Part shown: in pieces, positions 33,601 to 64,000 of the stretch | Layout of the letters: every line of letters starts with the position of its first letter | Position numbering within the stretch: the stretch's first letter is position 1 | Assembly: GCA_030141605.1 (NCBI GenBank) | Contig: JAQGDQ010000145.1 | Span: 221,001 to 285,000 of the forward strand | Source of the DNA: Tubiluchus corallicola | Lineage: Eukaryota > Priapulida > Priapulimorpha > Priapulimorphida > Tubiluchidae | Length of the DNA: 64,000 nt | Direction: 5' to 3' | The notes under the pieces: model-generated | What the model was told of the DNA's origin: nothing | The model's input: only the letters and a program-made list of their open reading frames with translations | Databases searched by the model: none | Position numbers and translations under genes: made by a program

Positions 33601-35251
33601 TTTGTGCCTGGTTTCCCTGTGACCACTTTGCCTACAATGCAAGAACAAATCTTCTTGTAAACAGCTCCATGACAAAATTATCCCTTTGAGCGTTGTGTTA
33701 ATAAACCAGATGACTGTGATTTTACAACAGGAGCCCATTTTTGTTTGCCCTTGAGTTTTTATTGTTCTAACTTTCACGGTCGACCTACGAGCTTCCTCTA
33801 AACCGTCGTATGTGTCTATTTACCTCACAATAATAACAATGAAGTTCAAAGCTAAACAAATATTTGTTCACCTGTATTTTGCCACTAAACTCTGTTTCTG
33901 TGCAGGTAAGAAAAGTAAAGAGCAGGATTCTCTTTACAACGGGATTTTTCTGTTTACGCATTTGTGGTGTGGGAAACGAAAAAGGAAACGGATAATAGAA
34001 GTGATGAAATGTGTAAGTTTATATCTTGATGCTCATTTGTAGAGAATTTAATAATTTGTTCAATTATTGGTTAAACACCATTCGTCAGTTTAAAAACATT
34101 AATTAGTTTCAGAGAGTAAATTACAATTTTTTGCGATAATTGCGTGAATAATTTCAACTAAATTGTCACCACTTCAGATCTGACTCGTAGATAGATGTGC
34201 AAGCGGACATTATTTTACTAAAGTGTCCAGCAAGCCCACCTGTAAACATCCGACACACAAATAAACAAATTACATCTCCGATTGGTAAACAAGGGCCACA
34301 GTGTGTACACACATTGGCACTAATACTGCTTATTTACCAGGATTATGATTTTACCAGTTCAATGTGTCTTGTGTTAAGTTATGTGAATAGTGGAAACATG
34401 TCGGCCAAACTACAGGCGTACAATATCAAATATAAATTTTCAGATATGACGTAAGCAATGACGTCTGTAATCTCTTATAATGGATTTTAACACAACGCTC
34501 GTAAGATTTAACAAATGAAAGTTTTAACAAACGCCTCTCCAAACAGTTTTTTATCAAAAATTCGCTCTGTATTAAATCTATCATAGCCACTTGATTTTTT
34601 CGCAGAATTTTGGGGACACGTTGCTTTCGTCTAACTTTAGAAAGAGGTCAAGAGTAGTAATGAGCGCTTGACTCTTCCCGCCTCAAAGCATGGCTGTTAC
34701 ATGCGCTTTTGCGGCGCGGTGGGCTTTTGATACGGGCCGTGAGCAGAGCCAAGTCGCTTAGTCGCTCCTCGCGAGCAGTAGCAGAATTACTGCTCGGCTA
34801 CCTGCAGATCTGAGAGATAGATAATATTCTAGACTAGCGTTCAGTCGTCTGGTTAAACAAACTTTTTGTGCACCGAGTTTAGCCAAATTTACCATGTTTT
34901 TGCCGCATATAGAGTTTATAGCTTTGACTTTCTAACAAGGACCTTCGATGTAACACTTGCAGAAAAGTAAAGCAAAAACGAGGATATCCACAAATCGTTT
35001 AGAGGTGTTTTCTAAACAAACAAATTACAGCTGTTGCTTGCAAGAGGTTAAAGGGGGTATTCGCGGAGGCACTGCGTCTATAGGAGGCTTGAAATCTTTG
35101 TGAAACAGTGGATAACAACTGAAACAACACAGGAATTTATATTTCTCGAGGATTTCATTTCCTTCATCCGTCCTAACCAAATCTTAGCTTAGATTTTGTA
35201 TTTTTCTTCTACCAAAGCTGTAGTGTTTGATATAGAAATCGTATCTATAAA
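30650..35251. other. Intergenic stretch upstream of SBSPON
   Basis: No supported gene. Contents are a 34-bp tandem repeat (about 32100-32310), a less AT-rich block of unknown origin (about 32400-32870), and a minus-strand piece near 33560-33800 that faintly resembles the end of a retroelement polyprotein. The last 600 bp, with CG-containing patches (about 34670-34810), is the likely SBSPON promoter and 5' leader. Confidence 0.5.
32100..32310. repeat. 34-bp tandem repeat, about six copies
   Basis: Units like CACTAAAAAACACAAATGTG followed by TAGTACCACA repeat with a period of about 34 bp. The middle two copies are nearly identical and the outer copies are diverged. The Trp/Tyr/Phe-rich frames on the minus strand over this array are not genes. 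Confidence 0.9.
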
Positions 35252-53055
<17,804 letters not shown>

Positions 53056-55239
53056 ATGTGATACTAGCTTTTAATCCATAATTTATATTTTTGTGCAAAC
53101 ACTGCCGTTCCTCTACCTTGTTGTTTGCTGAGCTATGGCTTGTTGTTAAATCTGCTCACACCTGAGGGCGCCATCTTCCAGCTGTGTAGCCGCTGGACCA
53201 TTGTTGGCATTATAGAGGTATTCCTAGTATCAATAAGCCAATAATTAACGTAAATTATTTCGAGTGTTATGAGGCTGAAGCTGTACTCCTCGATTACACT
53301 GAAGCATTTTTAATCAATGACACTTTAATTGCTTTAGCCAACTGTTTAGTTTCACAATTCTGTATTTTTACTGGTAGGTGACGCTACATGTCAATAACAA
53401 GAGCTATTATAATGTTTGAAAGGACCGCTAAGCAACGACGTGCTTATCAAAATATACCTCATACCAACACTGCCATGCTTATAACATTATCATCTTTGCA
53501 AAAGCTAGATGGCGTTACACGTCTATAATGAGTCTAAGCAGACTCGTAATGACTAGGTCTTGTCAATAGTAGGGTAGGCCTACATATACTACCACAATGT
53601 ACCTCATAGCAATACTGCCAGTATCTGTTTAAAACTTGAATGCAATACTACATTAACCGAAATGTTTTTTGTTTGCAGAATTTTAAGCATTAAGCTATTC
53701 TTGTTACTTAATATTCTGTTTAACCACAAAGTTTAGGACTAGTCTTTGTTTGTCTTTGCCTATATATATATATATACATATTAGGCACCTATATATTACG
53801 TAAAGTTAAAAAATTAACGTTATTCTCTACCAATCGACTTACTGCTTTTTTAAAACATTTATACTGAATTGTTATAATACCAGCAGCTATAATCTCTGCT
53901 TGTTAGCTCATTATAGATCTAATTAAGTTTGTTTATCGCCAGAAATGTATTATTCTACGAGAAGGTGTTGGATGCTCAATGTGAATAGCTGTCATTGTTA
54001 GTGTTATGGTGTTGCTGCAACAGTCTTACGCCAGTATAGAAGTAAGGAGCGTAAAGCGTAAGGAGCAAGCCATAATCTATAACCTGTAATCCATAAGGCG
54101 TCTTCCATCTTCCATAAGGCGTTTGACGTAATTCGCGGTATGCTCCTTAATTTGTTACCTTAATTTTTTAGTTCACCTGATTCAAAATGAGCCATCCAGT
54201 GGATCCAATTGCTTTATTTTACATAATTACAAATTTTATTCACACGTATTTAAGGTGTTTTGCTCATTACAAAATAACAGATTTCTTTAAAAAATGTTTC
54301 ATTATGTTAATCATAATAACCTGCACGTATGTAATTTGTAATTGCAGAATTAGTGCAACGTAGTGTTAAAAATTACTTTTTAATGCTTATGAAACCATTC
54401 TGTTATGAATTTTTATGATATAAATGAATTGCCCACTGTAAAAACCACATATACGCTAATTATCGCTATACCGATGACCAAAAACCCTTATGGCCTTATG
54501 GCAAATGAAATTAATTGCCAAATTCATTTCGTAATAAGTCGCCTTATGAACCGCTTAAAACGGTAAATGACAAGCCTATCGCGGATTATGACTAACGGCT
54601 CTCAATAGGCAAACCGCGTTAGGCAAAAGATGGCAAATGGATTATTTGTGTGACAGGAACCATTGCTTAGTGTATGTTCATTTGTCCCTAGGTGGCTTTT
54701 TCTCCTTACGCCTTATGGATTATGTCCAGCTCTTTGTGACACGGACCTTAGAGTCACTTAGATGAACTCTTACTAAATAATGTGAAGTTTGTTAAGAATA
54801 GTGTGGCTGCCAAAACTGGAAAGCTTTACAATTATTAATTTTTCTCAGCAAAATTGGACCTGCTTTTGTGGCTACGTAAGCTGATCAAGTTGTGGATAAC
54901 ACTTCGACTTTTACATTGCTGCTATTCACAGTGGTTCAGTAACTTTTGTCTGTAATATTTGTATTGCTAAACATCTAACTAATGATCACGAGAGTTAAAT
55001 GCATTTCTGCCATTTGCTTTTAGCATCTTGTTATTGTAATAAAAATGACTGACTCTTACATGTTTTTTCAAAACATTTTGCAAATGTTTTATTGAAATAA
55101 ATTGTTTTATTACTATAAAATCACTTCATCAACGGTCATCACTTCATCACCAATCACTTCATCACCACATTTTCTATATACTATTTGTCATCGTAGCGTA
55201 AATTAATACACGTTCTTCCACTGAAGAGTATTAAATGAA

Positions 55240-55340
55240 CATTTGAAACAAATAAGGCATTTTTCGTTACTAAACATTTCAGATTTTAAGACAGAGTCCA
55301 GCATGGGATTAAATGAAATCAGTTCAACACATTTACAAAA
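55240..55340 (+). repeat. Dispersed repeat, copy 1
   Basis: The segment TTGAAACAAATAAGG ... ACTAAACATTTCAGATTTTAAGACAGAGTCCAGCAT ... GTTCAACACA closely matches 62576-62660 in the same orientation, with a roughly 10-base indel. This indicates a dispersed repeat or a duplicated gene flank. Confidence 0.7.
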
Positions 55341-55394
55341 ATAATACTGAAATTTACAAAAGTCAGTATTGTAAATATCAAACAATAAAAGCAT

Positions 55395-55829
55395 TTAAAA
55401 TACCCGGTTTTGCTTATTACTCTGAGCAGTTTTAGAGTGCCAGAGGGGGAAAATGACTGGATCATCTACTTCTCCTGACACCAACGAAATGTTTCGCCGA
55501 CAAGGGCTGAAACTCCCCTGTTTAATTTTATTACCAGCAGACGCGGAGGCCAAACAGTTTACATTTTTGGCATCCACCATCAAAGAATAGTATGATGTGT
55601 AAGAGAAACGATACCTTATTTGGAAATTACACGAAGTAGTTTCCAGAAAAACAATAGAGTTTACACCTTGGGTTAAGCTAACTAAACCAGTAATCAGGCA
55701 GAGAAAGACGCTTTTATTCTGGTCAGATGCAAAACTTGGCTTCAAGAAAAACTTACATTTAACGTGAAAGGGGTGTCCAGCACAATATAGCAGTTTTTCT
55801 TCGATTACATCAGTTAGATTTTTTTTGTG
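55395..55829 (-). other. Long open frame without ATG start (145 codons)
   Basis: The minus strand is open from just inside an in-frame TAA (55830-55832) to a TAA at 55395. There is no Met in the first two thirds. The frame contains a hydrophobic stretch (KSVFLCLITGLVSLTQGV) followed by Cys- and Tyr-containing sequence (NFQIRYRFSYTSYYSLMV). It could be an internal or last exon of a secreted or membrane protein gene whose other exons I could not find, or an ancient fragment. No family is recognised and no good splice pair was seen. Confidence 0.3.
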
Positions 55830-58446
55830 TTACTAAAAGTGCTTTGTGTTGCTAAAAAAGTAAAATCAAGTTTAGTCAGAATATATTTTTATGAATGTAA
55901 CCCAACAAGTAATATTAAGATAGTGTAATGCTCTATGTGCAAGCTATGTTTGGTCAATAAAAGTGCTTTGCGGTTGTATAACCAATATCTAAGTACCCTT
56001 TTAATGATTTTTTTACAGAGGGAATCGTCTTGATTCACCTCTGCCCACAGTTTTATTAGGCTTGCTGTTAAGTTTTAGTAGAAAACGATACGTTCCTACA
56101 ACTTAAAACTTGTAAAACATATTTTGTATTGCGTTTCCTCTGCTTTCAATTATATGAGCACCCTATACTTCTGCGGAGTAAAGCCTTGTCTCTTCCACAG
56201 TTTATTCAAAAATGTTAAGAGAATTTATCGGGTTTACTTAATTATTAATATTTCTACGGATAATGTAAAACGATTTCAATCCTTTGTCTTTTAGTTCATT
56301 TAGAAAAGTAAACAAAAATTTATAATCTTACTTCTTCCTCTAGGTGTCAGGCCTCGGATGAACCAGTTTTTTTTGCAATGAACTAAAGCACGATTGTTAT
56401 TCCACTCAAGCAACTACTGAAAAATATACAAGTGATGAAAACGTCGAATGCAACATGAGTGAAAACAACTTCACCAAGCTCAGTTTATATCTTCACAGAA
56501 AAGTGTGCAGAGCAACGTGATCTAAATGAAATTTGAATTTCGTGTAATAAGGGTATCGATTCGTACGATATTATATATACGATATTTGATTCGTACGATA
56601 TGCCTATGATACAAGAGTAGAACTTGAGAGAAATGCAAACTTTTATTGTAATGCAAACTTCAATGCTACAGCTAACAGTGTATAGGCTACATTGATATAC
56701 TGAGTGAAAAGAAAGCAAAAATACAACTGTTTTCGTCCAACAGATTATCTTTTTCTTAACTAACAAATGAGTCAACTCATTTCACCTGCAAACAATTGAG
56801 TAGGCTGGTGCGTTTTTCCTGTAATGTCAAATGAAAAAATGGCCCTACCCCTAAAAAATTGATAGAAAACATTCTTTGGCGTTTTCTTGTAGATGCAGAG
56901 GTAACATATCCAAATTAGGCCGAAATTTGAGCACTGTAAAGGGCCATATTATGACGTCAAAAAAGATGGCCGCCATTTGATAAAAATGAATGGGTATTTA
57001 GGGGTGAGTCAACAAATTAACCCTACTACTGTGGAAACTGTTAGATATGTACACACAAGCCGTTAAAGCTGTAGGCTTTTTCGTGCAAATAATGATTGAC
57101 TGAAATGTATTTTTATACGATCATGCAAAAACTAAGTGTGCGTAATGAGCAAAAGCAAAATTAGTGGTAAAAGAAATTATTTCATAGATGAAAATAATAA
57201 TAAGGTTGTAGTCGGCATAGTAGCTGCTATATGATGCTATTTCAGAAATGCACAGTACGAAAGTGTTTTTATGTAATTACTAATTAATTAGAAATCACTA
57301 TATCAGGTCTATGAATGACGTAAATTGTATGCAGGTGACTCAATAGTGCTTGTCACTTGTGCGTTTAGCAAGCAATGACACGGATGTCACTATTAATTTG
57401 CTGTTACACCCATCATCACATGTTTTGACCTGCGATTAGCGATAAGTATGTTTGCTTTATTGTTTAATAAAATACGATCGTACGAAAACGGTCATAACAG
57501 GGTTAGAGCACGCAGTGTTTTCAATAACCCCTATACTAGCTCCTCCTATCTTTTAACAATAAGAAAGCCAGCTAGTACATTCTAGCCGTCTAAGGAAAAA
57601 GATTAATCAGAACAACAAAAATTTCTCGTATTCCATACGTAGTCACGCCACAGCTGGCTCTACCACTAGGTAAACTAGGACGCAACGTTTTGTGAGGCAT
57701 CAAATTCTGAAAGTAGTTTTTCAATTTTTAAATAAAGTAATAAGATATTGTATGTGTAATTGCTTAAGCGCACAACACTTTAACTAAAGGAAACGAACTA
57801 CTAAGTGTTTTCCCTCAACAAAACGTTTTGTATTTTTGCTTTATGTCGTTTATTAAGATTACCATAGTTCACCCAGACACTGCTACCCTGCTTTAACGCA
57901 CAGTTTCTACTGTATACATAAAGTATCAGACCTAATGGTTGAATAAAGTTTACATATCAAAAAGTTTTTGAAGAAAAGGCTGAGGGAAAATGTACGAGAA
58001 ACTGCAGGAATTTTGATTGCTCTTAAGGACGTACAGTGGGGTCACAAGATTCAATTTCAACTTCAGTCAACACAAGCTGTAGATAGCATATTAAGTATAC
58101 TTCATCAGTACATTATATTACATGTATAAACCTATTACATGTCTGCCGTTGTAATTTATTATAATATCACACAAGAAAAATTTAGTTTTGGAGGCGTGAT
58201 GTTGACCATGGAGGAAGGGGTTAACCCGTTGAAGAGGGGGTGCTAAAAATACTTCTGCCTAAGGCGCCAAACTACCTAGAGCCGGCCCTGAGTCAGGTGA
58301 CTTGTTTCCAGGCTCCCACAAGAAATTATGCACATAGTCATGTAGAGTTTATCACGCCAAAGTACAATTTTAATAAGTACATAGCTAATTTTCATCTAGG
58401 TAAAGAAGCTTACAGCAGAGCAGATGCTAACATTCCCAGAGCAAGT

Positions 58447-58454
58447 TATATAAA
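58447..58454 (+). promoter_or_regulatory. TATA box of the amylase gene
   Basis: TATATAAA lies 33 bases before the A of the ATG (58487). At the usual TATA-to-start distance of 25-30 bp, transcription would begin about 5-12 bases before the start codon, giving a very short leader. Confidence 0.65.
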
Positions 58455-58486
58455 CTTCGATGGTCGTGGTTTTTATCATTTTCACC

Positions 58487-62269
<3,783 letters not shown>

Positions 62270-62292
62270 TAATATTAAATTTGCTGAGCTTA

Positions 62293-62298
62293 AATAAA
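62293..62298 (+). terminator. Polyadenylation signal of the amylase gene
   Basis: AATAAA lies 23 bases after the amylase stop codon (62267-62269), the only canonical hexamer close by. It implies a very short 3' UTR. Confidence 0.7.
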
Positions 62299-62299
62299 A

Positions 62300-64000
62300 T
62301 ATAGCAACATTTGTATAGGGGTGGGTATACTTTGCTTTCAGGCATACTCTGTGGAGGCATTGGGAAAAACCAAATAATAATAACAATTATATTTAGAAAC
62401 ATGCATTGTAACCAACATAGATAGTTACATCACTTACATGAAATGAAATTGTCTGATGATCATATGCAATAACACGTTAACCGAAGTGTTCTTTTATTTA
62501 CAAAATTTTGGGCCTAAACTTATCCCTGCATAATTTAATGCCTGTTATTTTATTGAAAAGTAAAAAATGAGCTGTTGAAACAAACAAGACACTAAACATT
62601 TGAAATTTCAAGACAGAATCCTGCATATGCTTAAGTGAAATAGTTCAACACAATAAAATTAATTAATTTTCGCCATGTTGTCTTTTTTTCTTTAACAAAT
62701 TTGAGATCATATAGGCTGTTACAGGCAAAATGTGTAACAGGGTAAAATACCTAGGAATTTTTGGAGTGTCAAAACAAACCGGCAAATTACCTAAAATAAT
62801 TTTTTCTACAATTTTCCTAAGCATTATATAACGCAAAAGTTTTGTTTGGCAAAAAATGTAATTCTTTTGTTTCGGATGTACTGTTCATAGGCATTTTAGA
62901 AAATGGTGAATAAATTTTGAAACTGTGAAAGTAAAATAATGGTCAATTGTTTTGATGAGATTTTCCTAAATATTTTGTACAATGCACAATTCTGAAAGAA
63001 TGTGCGAAGCAAGTCATTCATGTTTTATATACTTGTAAATTTCTATGTTAAACCTAGGTAACTAGCATTTCAAACAAACGCTCAGGTTGCTCAAACCAAA
63101 TTTGAAATTGAAGCACCTGATTTTTGTTTTAAGTATTATTACATTAACTGAATATATATTAGCTGAAAACTTTACATAATTATAGTGGTTAACATAAAAC
63201 AGTGACCTTTTTAATTTTAATTAACATTTCCAACAAAATAGGTGGTATTACTAAAAAAATATATTGAAGTTAATGAATTTGATAAATGGCTTATGTGCGA
63301 CTGTCGTATATAAGCAGCTTGTCTCTTTACGTCTTGTTTCTCCCCACATTCATATTTTATTGTTTTATCATTTATTTTTAATGTATATTTTTAATTAATG
63401 TGAAATAAATGAAATGAATAAATAAATAAAAATAAGTTTTATGTTTGAGGATTTCGTGGATTCGAATATACCATGGTTAATGTAGCCTTTAATGTTGCTG
63501 TAACCAGATATTTCCAGGTGCAAATTTCGGTGATTTCGCGATTATTTTACGATGTCATAAACGCTAATTAAATTCCTTGCACAGATTATCCCATAAATTA
63601 ATATCTTGCTAGAAAGTCGGATATTGAACATAGGTCTTCGTCTCAAGTCAAAGAAAGCCTACTAAAAACAACACGAGATTTTTTTCAGTACACCAGCTCT
63701 CTTCATTTTCCATCAATTTTCTATATTTTAGGTAGGTGTATTGGGAAGCGTGTTTTTATTGCCCTGTAAGTTATGGCCATTGCTCAGGTAACTGCTGAGA
63801 ACCAGTAGAAGTAAACGTTAGTCAGTAATTGTTACACACTTGCCTAACGTTAATGATTTTGCAGAAAATGTTTTATAGTCGTCGCTCTGAGGCGTATAAA
63901 CGTTATGGCTTCATTTTACTAACAGATTACGAGCGTTCATGTGAAAAAAACATTGCAGGTGAGTGGTCGACTTCCGATTCAGGGTGAGGGGAGGTAGTTA
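62300..64000. other. Downstream flank of amylase to window end
   Basis: AT-rich sequence with no supported exon. It contains the second copy of the dispersed repeat (62576-62660). The following 1.3 kb shows no recognisable feature. Confidence 0.55.
62576..62660 (+). repeat. Dispersed repeat, copy 2
   Basis: TTGAAACAAACAAGACACTAAACATTTG ... CAAGACAGAATCCTGCAT ... GAAATAGTTCAACACA matches the sequence at 55240-55340 in the same orientation. Confidence 0.7.

Larger units (their letters stand above)
53056..58486. other. Intergenic stretch between SBSPON and amylase
   Basis: This holds the SBSPON 3' flank, a degenerate palindrome-rich segment with repeated CGCCTTATG/CATAAGGCG motifs (about 54030-54740), a dispersed repeat copy (about 55240-55340), a 145-codon minus-strand open frame without a start (55395-55829), and a transposon-end-like motif (about 58240-58295). 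No gene is supported. Confidence 0.55.

Noticed and set aside
33560-33800. Minus-strand frame resembling the end of a BEL/Gypsy polyprotein
   Set aside because: Only a short VKVRTIKTQGQT-like match in a decayed context; too weak to call an element.

Overview
This window is animal nuclear DNA: AT-rich (about one third G+C by eye), with widely spaced genes split into short exons by GT-AG introns, long simple-sequence tracts and fossil transposons. There are no operons or bacterial features. The genes recognised are metazoan: a WHEP-tailed cytosolic methionyl-tRNA synthetase, a KCTD-type BTB protein, a fatty-acid-binding protein, an SBSPON-type matrix protein and a chloride-type alpha-amylase. 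The amylase carries a C-terminal extension that I know from marine invertebrate (especially mollusc) amylases. I therefore favour a marine invertebrate, probably a mollusc or other spiralian, but the species cannot be fixed from this sequence.

Layout. 1-660 is the decayed 3' end of a CR1-like LINE. 661-4908 has no recognisable gene. 4909-26054 (minus strand) is MARS1, rebuilt here as 22 coding exons whose phases all agree and which encode 923 aa. Intron 7 of MARS1 holds a complete two-exon KCTD gene on the opposite strand (20344-21742), and intron 10 holds a 26-bp minisatellite. A 1.4-kb divergent spacer separates MARS1 from FABP (27462-27866, plus strand), whose coding region has no intron. 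At 30029-30622 (minus strand) I predict a two-exon gene of unknown function with a clean phase-matched splice.

SBSPON (plus strand) runs from 35252 to 53055 in five coding exons. Its 13.7-kb first intron contains an 838-bp terminal-inverted-repeat element, a perfect 59-nt palindrome, long microsatellites and two weak antisense open frames. A 5.4-kb spacer follows, including an ATG-less 145-codon open frame on the minus strand. The alpha-amylase gene (58487-62269, plus strand) has six exons and a TATA box 33 bp before the ATG. The last 1.7 kb shows no gene.

The genes belong to separate processes: translation, ubiquitin-ligase or channel-adaptor function, lipid transport, extracellular matrix and starch digestion. 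Nothing suggests a cooperating cluster. The points most worth checking are the nested KCTD gene, the unknown gene at 30 kb, the intron-free FABP, the TIR element and the amylase C-terminal domain with its lysine in the chloride site.
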